From positions 11,830 through 75,829 of the forward strand of contig ML986681.1 of NCBI GenBank assembly GCA_010094045.1: DNA of 64,000 nt, given 5' to 3'. Below are positions 21,951 through 31,936 of this stretch, piece after piece. Numbering within the stretch: position 1 is the first letter of the stretch; each line of letters starts with the position of its first letter. Below the pieces are notes generated by a model, which made no database searches, was not told the DNA's origin, and saw nothing but the letters and a program-made list of their open reading frames with translations. The stretch is from Lojkania enalia. Its lineage: Eukaryota > Ascomycota > Dothideomycetes > Pleosporales. The translations under genes were made by a program, and so were the position numbers.

Positions 21951-22412
21951 ATGCCTTACCGCGTTCCCTCTCCGGTATTATCCAACTTCCTTACCAACCA
22001 CACACGGCCCATCTCTGTTCCTGGTCTGTTAGACTCCTGTCAGTGCCCAATCTGCCACAATCAATATTCCGAGCCAGATCCTGATTACGTCCACCCCCTC
22101 CACCCTGCAGGCACCCCAGAGTATCCTGTACAGATTTACGATTGCGGGGAGTGCCCCCACATTTTCGGCCGACTCTGTCTTGAGCGCCACATCCGGGCGA
22201 GGCAGCCGTGGAGTCATCGTTGTCCCATCTGCCGGGCTGAATGGTTTCCGGCACCCGTATCAAGGAGAGAGAGAATGCTGGGGAGGATAGCAGCAGCTTT
22301 GGAGCAGCATGCGAGGGCCGTAGATGATGAGGAAGTTGAGGATGCCCTCTCAGCAGTGGTAGAGCTGCTCCGAGACCTCATGGACGAGCTGCAGATGCCA
22401 GGCTGGATCTAA
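21951..22412 (+). CDS. RING-finger protein, tandem copy 2
   Basis: A 153-residue single-exon protein. Ligands of a RING-like finger: C32/C35 (QCPICHNQYS), C68 and H70 (ECPHIFGRLCLERHI), C76/H80 and C91/C94 (HRCPICRAEWF). After the finger there is one amphipathic acidic helix region (LEQHARAVDDEEVEDALSAV) and no long tail, so it is shorter than copy 1. The shared finger architecture and adjacency indicate an old tandem duplication followed by strong divergence outside the finger. Predicted E3 ligase activity is inferred from family only. Confidence 0.78.
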   Translation: MPYRVPSPVLSNFLTNHTRPISVPGLLDSCQCPICHNQYSEPDPDYVHPLHPAGTPEYPVQIYDCGECPHIFGRLCLERHIRARQPWSHRCPICRAEWFPAPVSRRERMLGRIAAALEQHARAVDDEEVEDALSAVVELLRDLMDELQMPGWI

Positions 22413-23271
22413 AATAGTGAGAGACATGCCTATGCGAACCGCAATCGAGCTGTATGTAGTATCATTAGCAAGTATAACGAATCTTGATGAAGCCTTTGAC
22501 TCCAACTCTGTAAATCGCGTCGCTAGGGATGCACAAGATTCGCATCGACCGGCAACTTGTTGCGTATTCGCTCTTGGCATATACTAAGAGCTTATAAAAT
22601 TGCCATTGATACTTCTCGCATAGATGTTCTCATATCAATCGTAGATTGCGCTACCAGAAGCGAGGACGTGGTGTAGCCGATGCCGTAAGGACGGAATGGT
22701 GCTGTTATTCCGGCACATGATATCGCCTTCGATAGAGACGTGGTGAAGTCTGCTTAGAGGTTCCATCTTGCGCCAGCTTGGCTAGTGTGACGTGGAATAT
22801 GGCAGATGGATGATTGAGTCTAGCAACCGCATTGGCGTTTCGAAGTATTCCACGGGCATGCATCGGGCCGATCATTTTTCCACCGTCGCCCTCAACACCT
22901 TGCCGTACCTATATCTTCCAAACCTAATCTCTTCGAGCGAGTCAATTAACATTGCAATATTAAAATCTACCCATCAAAATCTCCCGCGATACAAAAAGGG
23001 CCGCCAAACACGACTTACTCTAGGCAGTGAACCCCCTCCCCCCACAAGCCCCGAAGCTTCAGAGCCGGGGAATCATCCTTCGTGATACTTGAAACTACTT
23101 CTAAGAATAAACACAGCTTCCTCGGTGGTGCATCCTTCTTCCAGACTTCATTAGGCGCCATTTTTTGACATTGAACCTGTGTTGTCTTTGTCCCAATCAT
23201 AGCCGCTCATCCGAAAACTATATTGCATGCGGTCCCAATCGCTGTTTGCCTAACACTACGTCCCCAGCGCA
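22413..23271. other. Intergenic region upstream of DHCR24-like copy 1
   Basis: About 0.86 kb without a recognised gene. The part from about 22.9 kb should contain the promoter and 5' leader of the oxidoreductase gene at 23272. Short ORFs here overlap on both strands and have no features. Confidence 0.5.
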
Positions 23272-24804
23272 ATGTCAGCCCCGCGACCAACCCTGGCAGA
23301 CGATTTTCACAAACAAACGGTCGGCAAGATATGCTCTGACATCCGCCGCTTCTACGATACCAAGACAAAATTCCGCGTCTACCATGGCTCGACAAACAGC
23401 ACGCGTCATGCGAACTTTGACCGGGACCGAATTGTGGATGTCAGCCCCCTGAATCGCGTCCTTGAAGTTGACCGGGAGAAGAAAGTTGCAATTGTGGAAC
23501 CGAACGTTCCCATGGACCTTCTTGTACAAGAGACGAAGAAGTCAGGCTTGTTACCGCCCGTTGTGATGGAGTTTCCTGGTATTACCGTTGGTGGCGGATT
23601 TGTTGGTACGGCGGGAGAGAGTAGCAGTTTCAAATATGGATTCTTTGACCGAACGGTGAACTGGGCTGAGGTAGTCCTTGCAGATGGAACGGAGGTCATT
23701 GCGTCCGAAGACAGGCACCCAAACTTGTTTGCTGGTCTGGCTGGGAGCTTTGGCACTCTTGGCGTGCTGACGCTGCTCGAAATACGCCTCATTGATATCA
23801 AGAACTATGTTGAGGTGACTTATTACCCGGTAAAGAGCGTTGAGGAATCTATATCGAAGGTCCAGGAGGAAACGCTGAAAGACGAGAATGATTATGTGGA
23901 TGGTATCTTATTCGCGAAGAATAGTGGTGCTATTATCTCCGGACGTCTCTCAGACAGCTGTCCGCACAGGAGCATGTTGCAGCGCTTCTCTCGGAGTTGG
24001 GACCCATGGTTCTATCTCCATGCCGAATACATCGCTAGCAAACCCGCCCGCTCGACGGAGATCGTTCCCATTGAAGACTACCTCTTCCGGTACGATCGAG
24101 GTGCCTTTTGGACAGGCATGTACGCCTACAAGTACTTCATGATGCCTTTCAACTGGCTCACACGATTGCTTCTTAACCATTTCATGCATACGAGGATTAT
24201 GTATCACGCCCTACACGCTTCAGGACACACAGATCGCTACATCATCCAAGATCTCGCCATTCCGGCAAGCAACACGGCAGCATTCATCCGCTTTATTGAT
24301 TCTCGGTTCGGCCTGTACCCTCTTTGGCTCTGCCCCTTGCCGCCAAATACTCGAGGCTCAATGGCGCACCCACATAGCCTTGCGACTCTCCCGAGCAACG
24401 AACCGAAAAATGATCAGTACATCAATGTTGGTGTCTGGGGACCCTATCCTTCTTCGGAGCTTGAGTACGTAAAGGCGAATCGAGAGCTCGAGGCCAAAGT
24501 TCGCGAGCTGGGCGGTTTGAAATGGCTGTATGCCCGCGCTTTCTATACCGAGGAAGAATTTTGGCAAATTTATGATGAGAAGCAATATAGAGATCTTCGC
24601 AAACAGTATAAGGCCACTTCGTTACCTACCGTCTTCGAGAAAGTCAAGGATGATCCAAATTGTCGCAAGGACAGGTTTTCTGGCCCTGGCTTAAAGGGGC
24701 AGATAAAAAGGATTTTACTTGGTACGAATCTAACGAGGGGATTCTATGGAATATATAAGGCTTTGAAAGGCGGAGATTATCTTTTGGCCAAGAAAAATAA
24801 GTAG
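23272..24804 (+). CDS. DHCR24-like FAD-dependent oxidoreductase, copy 1
   Basis: A 510-residue single-exon protein of the delta(24)-sterol reductase/DIMINUTO-like branch of FAD-linked oxidases. The N-terminal PCMH-type FAD domain (about residues 20-190) has FRVYHGSTNSTR, VAIVEPNVPMDLLV, the flavin-contact stretch GGGFVGTAGESSSFKYG and GSFGTLGVLTLLEIRL. The C-terminal half has WDPWFYLHAEY, FRYDRGAFWTGMYAY, GLYPLWLCP and FYTEEEFWQIYDEKQYRDLR, all family hallmarks. Characterised relatives reduce the C24 double bond of sterols with NADPH at the ER; the real substrate here is unknown, since ergosterol synthesis uses a different reductase (Erg4) for the C24(28) bond. It converges with the SDR gene 117 bp downstream and has a diverged paralogue at 31937-33496. 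Confidence 0.85.
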   Translation: MSAPRPTLADDFHKQTVGKICSDIRRFYDTKTKFRVYHGSTNSTRHANFDRDRIVDVSPLNRVLEVDREKKVAIVEPNVPMDLLVQETKKSGLLPPVVMEFPGITVGGGFVGTAGESSSFKYGFFDRTVNWAEVVLADGTEVIASEDRHPNLFAGLAGSFGTLGVLTLLEIRLIDIKNYVEVTYYPVKSVEESISKVQEETLKDENDYVDGILFAKNSGAIISGRLSDSCPHRSMLQRFSRSWDPWFYLHAEYIASKPARSTEIVPIEDYLFRYDRGAFWTGMYAYKYFMMPFNWLTRLLLNHFMHTRIMYHALHASGHTDRYIIQDLAIPASNTAAFIRFIDSRFGLYPLWLCPLPPNTRGSMAHPHSLATLPSNEPKNDQYINVGVWGPYPSSELEYVKANRELEAKVRELGGLKWLYARAFYTEEEFWQIYDEKQYRDLRKQYKATSLPTVFEKVKDDPNCRKDRFSGPGLKGQIKRILLGTNLTRGFYGIYKALKGGDYLLAKKNK

Positions 24805-24920
24805 AACAGGCCTTCGAAACCGATTGAAAACCTCAGAGCTACAATTGGTGTTTTAAAAGCTCATTAACGCCGCCATAGAAGCACCTACCTTGGTAAAGAA
24901 TAATAGCCACGTACTCTGGT

Positions 24921-25922
24921 CTAAATCTTCTCACGCCCAGTAATCCTTAAACAGTCCTCCTGGATGGTATTCCAAACAATCTCGTCCTTGCCTTCTTCCC
25001 TCAGTCTCTTCAAAACCTGGGTAACCTTTTCATCCGCGCTCTCACACTTTTCATCAACGCTATAGACCCCGCTCCCTACCTCCCCATTCGTCCCCATCTT
25101 CACCTCTTCCTTCCCAACCTCCACACCATCCGCCTCTCTCTTCCTCCCCGGATACATGCCGCTAGTGGCCAGAAACAAATGTCTATCTCCACTCTCCGTC
25201 TCGGGAATGAACACCCACGGTCCAATAACCTTAAACAATCCCCTTAACAAAAACAGAAATATGCCCGAATCCCTTGCAATATTGCTCCTCACGGGCCCCG
25301 GAAACGCATGCACGAAGCCTACGTCCTCAGCCCCCTTTGCCACGCCTTCCAGCGAAAGTGTCACGGACGACGCGCCCTGGGCCCGCATCTTCATGATGGA
25401 GAGCCCCGAGTTGCGCATTTGGAGATCCGGACTCGGCATTGGGCCCTCCTTGGTGCCCGTGAATATGGACAGCACGCGACGCAGCTGCGGCGCTGCCTGG
25501 AGCAATGGAAGCAAATTAACAATGAACCGGATGCGCGAATGCAGGACCAGGCTTGCTAAAGGAAGGATGCCTTCCTCGTTCTCAGTGCCAATGGTCATAA
25601 TGCCCTGGCTCATAACCAGCATATTGATGCACTTTTCTTTGTCCTTGATCTGCGTGCAAACAGCGTCGACGTTCTTGATGAGGCTGATGTCGCTCTGGAG
25701 GAATGTGAAGGTGCCGGCGGGGTTGACAGTCTTTAGCTCGGAGACGATGCGGGAGCCCGAAGTCTGAGACCGCCCGATGAAGTAGGCGGTTGGGTTTTTG
25801 CAGTTTCTAGCGAAGGATTGCAGGGTGTAGAGGCCAATGCCTGAGGTGGCACCAACGAAGACGGCAGTTAGGTGGGTGGGGAGGCGGGCGTTGGAGGCTT
25901 GGATGTCGGAGAGGGCGACCAT
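24921..25922 (-). CDS. Short-chain dehydrogenase/reductase-like protein with altered active site
   Basis: A 333-residue Rossmann-fold protein. The start at 25922 (MVALSDIQASNARLP) is the usual family N-terminus; an ATG ten codons upstream is less likely. The nucleotide-binding motif is GATSGIG (about residues 24-30), followed by YFIGRSQ and LQSDISLI; NMLVMSQG matches the NNAG-type position. The catalytic YxxxK is not evident: where relatives have YYSRMRF this protein has LHSRIRF, so catalysis may be lost or altered. A low-complexity polar insertion lies around residues 260-300. Proteins of this subfamily often occur in fungal secondary-metabolite loci. It lies between two DHCR24-like genes. 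Confidence 0.78.
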   Translation of the reverse strand: MVALSDIQASNARLPTHLTAVFVGATSGIGLYTLQSFARNCKNPTAYFIGRSQTSGSRIVSELKTVNPAGTFTFLQSDISLIKNVDAVCTQIKDKEKCINMLVMSQGIMTIGTENEEGILPLASLVLHSRIRFIVNLLPLLQAAPQLRRVLSIFTGTKEGPMPSPDLQMRNSGLSIMKMRAQGASSVTLSLEGVAKGAEDVGFVHAFPGPVRSNIARDSGIFLFLLRGLFKVIGPWVFIPETESGDRHLFLATSGMYPGRKREADGVEVGKEEVKMGTNGEVGSGVYSVDEKCESADEKVTQVLKRLREEGKDEIVWNTIQEDCLRITGREKI

Positions 25923-27516
25923 GGTGGATGAGAATTGCTTTTGACGTACCAATTGATATTGTGGTTCAGTATTGGGAATAGCATTCGCTACTTATAGTCC
26001 TGTTCTAGTCCTGTTGGCTGTAGAGAAGGAGGGAGAATCTCCCCGACACTTTCCATGTCATGATGGCTTTCGTTCGAATAGGGCTTGGACAAGTCCTCTA
26101 GCTGCCCGAGATGGCGTCCTCATATGTCCATCGATTGTGTGAGGGCGTTCATGCTTGAGTCGATCGAGATGTCGGACCAATCAGAGTGTCCAGGGCTTCG
26201 CACAGCCGGCGGAGAGTTCGCCCGCCGCTAACCATCTCTCGCATGCTCGGACACATGTTCATCGCCAAGGGCCGGTAGCCATCAGAACAACCTTCAACAG
26301 CGAAGTTCGCATTGCATTCGGTAGGTTGATAGGCGAAATGCGCTAATACATGCTTTCTATCCGGGCAGTAAGCTCTCAGTCTTCCTCTACAAACAACCGT
26401 CTGTACTCCAGGACCCATCCTTTCCGAGGCCTTTCCGGAGACTTCCCAGTTATGTCAATTTCATCATAGATGAAATGATATAAGCAGATCGCAATATCAG
26501 ACATCACAACTCCAATATTCTCATCTGCAAGCATGCGCCCTTACGGTGCTATCTTTAGGAACAACACATCTTTACCACCTGCTATAGCACAGCGCAGGTA
26601 CCAGGGAACATCCGATCCTGGAGCTCGAGGTAGACCCGACGTCTTTCTCCAGCATCGACGTCTACCCACGAAGACGCGTTCTGCAAGGGACCAAAACGCA
26701 TCCAATTAATAAAACGTGCGTGGCGCGGGGTTGTATTGCAACGAATGGACCCGGCGGCGTGGTTTGTCTTACTTGGCCGCTTTTGCCTTGTCTCCTCTGG
26801 CCTGCAGCGCGCATCATCTCTTCAAAGAAAGGAGCGCCTTGAGCTCAGGACAAACTCGAATACTTCCTTAGAGCTGCATGGTTGGATCTAGCAGATCGCT
26901 GGAGCCCCATACTCGAGGAACCCTCCTTTCGTCACCAGCCGGACGCCGATAATCTAGCTCACCCAGCCTTTGCCTCCACAGAACAGAACTATCACGTTAG
27001 ATTCGATAACTCTATATTCAGATATGATTTGTCTTTATTTTCACCCTTCCCATAATGGATCCGGTCGTAATCCAGGTTCCGCAGAGCTATTATTCAGTTA
27101 CCAGTCTTATTAGCGGCCTATGGTTGAGCATAGGATACTAGGCATTGATTCTGCCTCTGAGCGTCCGTCAGTTACACGACTTTCATCACAGTACCTCAAG
27201 ACTCCATCGGCGACCTGATGTCAATAATGAGCTTGATGACCGTGCCGATGAAGGTCCACCGAATTCCAAATCTGGATGCTAGGTAACACAGATATATTAC
27301 AGAATCCGCTAAAGCCGAAGTTCGTCCCCATTAACATAGCATACATAAGTTTTCCCCTCGGTCCAGGAATTGAGTATATATTTGGGGCCTTGCTGCTTTC
27401 AACCATGGTCATACATCTCTTAAATAAACGCACTAGAGCAATCGTAACAAGCTCGAAAGCAATTAAGAATATAGCCACTCCGGGCTCTACTCCTCCGTAT
27501 TGGTTGCCCACAGACC
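25923..27516. other. 1.6-kb divergent intergenic region
   Basis: Separates the SDR-like gene (minus) from the alpha/beta hydrolase gene (plus), so it contains two outward promoters. I found no further gene; the short ORFs at 26.15-26.42 and 27.2-27.5 kb lack features. Unusually long for a spacer between functionally linked genes. Confidence 0.5.
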
Positions 27517-28900
27517 ATGGCTTCCCAGATAGTTACTCTAATATTGCTCGCGGGCTTCGTGGCCGCGAAGACTTGCACCAATATCACAATTCCTGTCAGC
27601 ATTTCATCTCGGCAGGGCTTCTTCGAAAAAATTCCTTTCCAGGGAAATTTAGATGCGGCAGACTTCTCGCAAAGGTTCACTAGGACTGGCCTGAACCTCA
27701 CGGAAGAGCTGCTCATGGGCTACCAAACGTTGGCGGGTGACTATTCAATATCAGCAAAATTCTGCCGCCCTGACAACGGATATAACGGGAACGTCATTCA
27801 GCTTCTCTCTCATGGAATTGGGTTCGATAAGACGTATGTTAGATCCCGGCAGGGTAACGTGGCTATGACATGGTGCTGATAATGGCCTAAATAGTTACTG
27901 GGATTTGTCATTCAATGACTACAACTACAGCTATGTTGAAGTTGCCATCAATAACGGATATACAACACTAGCTATTGACCGACTCGGCATTGGCAATTCC
28001 TCCCACGGCGATCCCATCAACGCCATTCAAGCCCAAGCTGAGATCGAGGCGTTGAATTCGGTTACTGCACAGCTTCGCAGCGGGCATATCCCTGGAATCA
28101 GCCAGGCGTTTTCCAAAGTCATCCACGTCGGCCACTCTTTTGGCTCCATTCAGTCTTACTGGTTTTCGAGTCTATATCCCAACAACACGGACGGTCTTGT
28201 GCTTACTGGATATGGGCCAAACGGGAGCTTCTTACCAACCACAGTTGCAAGCTGGAATCTACGCATTGCACGCCTGGACCAGCCGCTCCGTTTCGGCAAC
28301 GCCTCGAATGCACTGATTTTGAGGAATCCTCAATTTTACGGATCAAATAACAGACTCGTTCGAGCTACACAAGCTATCCTCCGGGAGTTAGGGTTCAACG
28401 TTGGTCGCCAAGAGATTTGGGAGGACATTGCTACTACAGAACTCGCAAACTTGATTAATGGTTACAACACTTCGGTAGTCTCGCTCGACTACCCATCCGG
28501 CTATTTGGTGTGGCCTGACCTCACGGCCAATCAATACGCGTTCCTCCTCAAGGGCCGATACGATGTTGGCTTGGGTTTGGCTGCCGAAAGCGGGAAACAG
28601 CCAGTGACGGCGGGCGAGCTTCTCACCATCGGCTCCTCGCCAGCATTGAGTTCGTTCGCGGGGCCCGTTCTAGTATTCACCGGCTCTCATGACCAGCCCT
28701 TCTGCGGTGGCGACTGTTTCTCGACCGGAGGTACGGTGGCCAGCATCCCCGCGCAGGCGAAGCAGCAGTTCCCCAATGCCAGCGCTTTCGAGGCCTACAT
28801 TCAGCCGGAGACTGCGCACGGCCTGAATCTCCATTACAATGCCACGGCTGGGTACAAGGTCATCCAGAACTGGCTAGGCTCTCACGGACTGGCTGCATAG
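27517..28900 (+). CDS. Secreted alpha/beta hydrolase
   Basis: Two exons, 27517-27833 and 27895-28900 (1323 nt, 440 aa); removing the 61-bp GTATGT...TAG intron joins GIGFDKT to YWDLSFNDYNYSYV. A signal peptide is evident (ASQIVTLILLAGFVAA, cleavage after it). The nucleophile elbow is GHSFG within VIHVGHSFGSIQSYW; the likely acid is the Asp in VLVFTGSHDQPF, and the His in ETAHGLNLHYN completes the triad. Several N-x-S/T sites suggest glycosylation, and the CGGDC pair may form a disulfide. It resembles the fungal extracellular hydrolases annotated as AB-hydrolase-1; the substrate is unknown. It is the first of two neighbouring + strand genes for secreted hydrolases. Confidence 0.85.
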
Positions 28901-30179
28901 AACGGTGTGCTATCTAGAGGCTGATTCCTGGATGGGCTTGATAAGTGTTAGAATTTCCAGATTCTCCTCGCTATTTAGTAAAATATAGTACCAATGAATG
29001 CAATGACCAAGTCCAAACATATCTGTTCTGTGCATTCGTGTGTACTGTACAAGTGATGGCCATCAATTGCCTAGGATGACTAACCATCAGCTCGGGAGTG
29101 GAGAGCGCCTCTCCCGAAGGCATGCGGGTCCTTCCCGTAGCATCTCAACCCTCGTCATCGCTATCCCACAGGGCACTTTGAAACCCTCTGATATTGCAGA
29201 ACGATCCCATGATAGTGCAGTAAAAACATTTCAGGTAGTTACCCTTATCGCCACAAGTCCTGCATTATCGCTAGCTCTCTTCCCCCAAACCCCGTACATT
29301 GTCGCCGAAAACGAGATTTTGCAGATATTGAAATGAAACTCCAAAATTGAGCTTCACATCCGTCCCGCCTCCGATCCACAGAATCATGCAGTACTTTGCG
29401 AAACAATATTTATCAAAGACCACAATCGCACAAGCGCCGAAATCGCATCCAGCGACGAGCATGAGGCCCGCTTCGTGAAGGCCCATTGCTAATCTCTGAC
29501 AAACGCGCTTGGACAAGAACAACCTCGCCTCGCGCTCGTATACAGTGCAAACATTACGTTTGGCCGCTTGGCGGATTTTCTAGAGGCCCCTATGGGAATT
29601 CTAGAATGCGCTACTAAGTGACTAAATGCTGATGAATAAGGGTACGTCTTGCTGACTTGCAGTGTTGCGTATGTATAATATCTAGGGATGCGAGACGAGC
29701 CACACCGTTGACGAGGGTCAAGCGAGGCTGCGTACGTCGACATCCCAGCATCGCCACCGCTCTGATTGCAAGAAGGATTTGTCAAAGGCCAGATTGGGGT
29801 CGCAGGTGCTATGTTGCAGTGTCAATCTAGAGGAAAAGCGCATACACGTGCTATTGCCCAACCTTTCCGTGTCCAGAGATCGAGCCATTACACAGGAACC
29901 CTGAACACCAATCGTCCAATAGCCGGAACTGATTCTATAGCAGCTTCGTTAGTCATGGCTTTGATATCGAAAGCCAAAGTCGCCGCTCAATCTCGACGCT
30001 GACAAGCGTCACGATGCAGTCTCAACTTGCACTAAAGGCCGTAGACAACGTTAAACAGGGCAGCTGCAGTGGGCCAAGACAGTGAAGAAATCTGCGTCGG
30101 CATAGTAGTGGTCGGCTCAATATGCGAGGAGGGTTGGATCGCAGGTGGTCTAGGAGAATAGAGGCGAGGTTCATGAAAG
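28901..30179. other. Intergenic region, no gene seen
   Basis: About 1.3 kb between the two secreted-hydrolase genes. ORFs on both strands at 29.0-30.0 kb overlap one another and show no domain, signal peptide or intron structure. Confidence 0.5.
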
Positions 30180-30186
30180 TATAAAG
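30180..30186 (+). promoter_or_regulatory. TATA box of the isochorismatase-like gene
   Basis: TATAAAG about 100 bp upstream of the start codon at 30285, followed by a pyrimidine-containing leader. Position and sequence fit a fungal core promoter; assigned by position only. Confidence 0.55.
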
Positions 30187-30284
30187 AGGGCTTCGGTTTG
30201 CTTCAGACGAATCTCCGTCACACCCAATCCTTCAGTATTTTCCAGAACTCGAAGATCCAGCCACAAGACTCGCCAAGGTCCAAG

Positions 30285-31192
30285 ATGAAGTTTAGCCCAA
30301 GTATTGCCCTTACGGCCTTCGGCCTGTTCAACGCCGTCCGCGGTGATGGTACCTATAAGCCTCCATTCCTAATTATGAATACCTTCTGACCCATCTTAGC
30401 TGTCCCATGGGAGCGCATCAACAAGAACGACTCCGTAAGACCCCATTAACGGATGAAAGCTTTTTGATCATGCAAATAACGTGCCCAGATGCTGCTCATT
30501 CTCGATCTCCAAGTCGGTCTATACCAGCTGACTCGTGACTTCGACGCCACTCTGTACCGTGACAATATGCTCGCGCACGCCGAGCTGGGCAAAATTTTCG
30601 ACCTCCCAACCGTCATGACCACTTCGGCCCAGCAAGGACCCAATGGCCCTCTACCTAAGGAGATCCTAGACATGTACCCCAGCGCCCCGCTCATCCAACG
30701 CCAGGGTGAAGTTAAGTAAGTCCTCCAGCATTCGCCCAAAAAATGCTCTACAGAGGATCTAACATGTTCTCTTTTCCCAGCGCCTGGGACAACGCCGACT
30801 TCCGCGCTGCCGTAAAAGCAACCAACAAATCCCAAATCATCGTCGCGGGCATCGTAACTGACGTCTGCACCGCCTTCCTCGCCCTTAGCCTCCGCGCCGA
30901 GGGTTACTCTGTCTTCGCTAACATCGAGGCCTCGGGGACTACTACCCCTCTCATCCGTGACACGGCAAACTCCCGCATGCAGCAAGCGGGCGTTCAGCTC
31001 GTCAGCCTCTTTTCCATCGTCTGCGACCTTATGCGCGACTGGAGAAATACGCCCGGCGCGAAGGAGCTACTACCGTATCTTGACCGGTATATGCCGGTTT
31101 ATGGGTACTTGGCGAGGGGCCATGCCGCCGCGGTTTTAGAAGGGGAGGTTATTCCGGGTGAGATGGCCGTTTTTAATGGGACGGATGGTTAG
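30285..31192 (+). CDS. Secreted isochorismatase-family hydrolase (YcaC-like)
   Basis: Four exons: 30285-30348, 30400-30434, 30489-30715 and 30781-31192 (738 nt, 245 aa), with introns of 51, 54 and 65 bp. Without the first intron a TGA interrupts the frame. The spliced N-terminus is a signal peptide (KFSPSIALTAFGLFNAVRG) followed by VPWERINKNDS. Then come the family blocks LLILDLQVGLYQLTRDFD (catalytic Asp), GPNGPLPKEILDMYP, VNAWDNADFRAAVKAT across the third junction, and IVAGIVTDVCTAFLALSLR with the nucleophilic Cys, ending in DLMRDWRNTPGA and VYGYLARGHAAAV. Family members are hydrolases of varied or unknown substrates; the bacterial relative YcaC is itself of unclear function. Length and motifs are complete. 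Confidence 0.88.
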
Positions 31193-31392
31193 ACTATGAT
31201 GGAGGGGGATTTGGAGGGGTAGATTTCGGAGAGAAGGATTCGTTTCACGTGGATATCCGATAGATACCTAGAAATACAGGATTACAGCTTAAGGAAGACT
31301 TTTAAGATGGACGATTCACCTTCTATCAATAGCTAGTATAAGCTTAACGGTTGACGCATTTGACCCTTCTATCTACAAGTTAGAAAACGATC

Positions 31393-31436
31393 TTTTTTTT
31401 TTTAAAAGGAAAAAAAAAAAAAAAAAAAAAAAAAAA
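31393..31436. repeat. T11 / A27 homopolymer pair
   Basis: Eleven T (31393-31403) and, six bases on, 27 consecutive A (31410-31436). The runs are complementary and could pair. They lie 200 bp past the isochorismatase-like stop codon, between convergent genes. Length is probably variable and error-prone. Confidence 0.8.
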
Positions 31437-31936
31437 TAAAGCCCGAAACTAGTAAAAAGAAGAAAATGTACTTTTGCTTTCCTTCCCCTTATCATCGACT
31501 AAAGGGCAGAAACCAGTTCCTTACCCTACCTCAATCCAATCCGATCAATCCGAACAACGATCCGATAATCCGAAAGACTGAGAAAATGGACGCCGTATGT
31601 GTACGTGCGACTTTGGACCCAGAGGCCTCGCCTCGCCTCGTCTTCGTTAGAATTTCCGTTGCGGTGTCGTTACGTATGTGCTGACCTGCATACTCGGGTC
31701 TAGTGTGTTGACAGTATGCGCGCTTATCAAGCGTGCGTGGATATCAGCGGGGACGGAATTTAGTAGAGAATAAACCGTTCCGTAACGTGAATGCGCCTTG
31801 GACGACGAAACAAAAAAAGACAACACGCAATACCGGATCATCAGGGGATGAAATGTGGAGGTTGGAGTTTGGAGTTTGGAAATAGATATTGGTTTATTCA
31901 ATGGAGAATTTTGAATAATAGCTGCAGAACGTACAG

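Noticed and set aside
27834..27894. Apparent premature stop in the alpha/beta hydrolase
   Set aside because: The stop lies in a 61-bp intron with good donor and acceptor; splicing restores the family motif.
30349..30399. In-frame TGA in the isochorismatase-like gene
   Set aside because: It falls within a 51-bp intron; the spliced product has the normal N-terminus.
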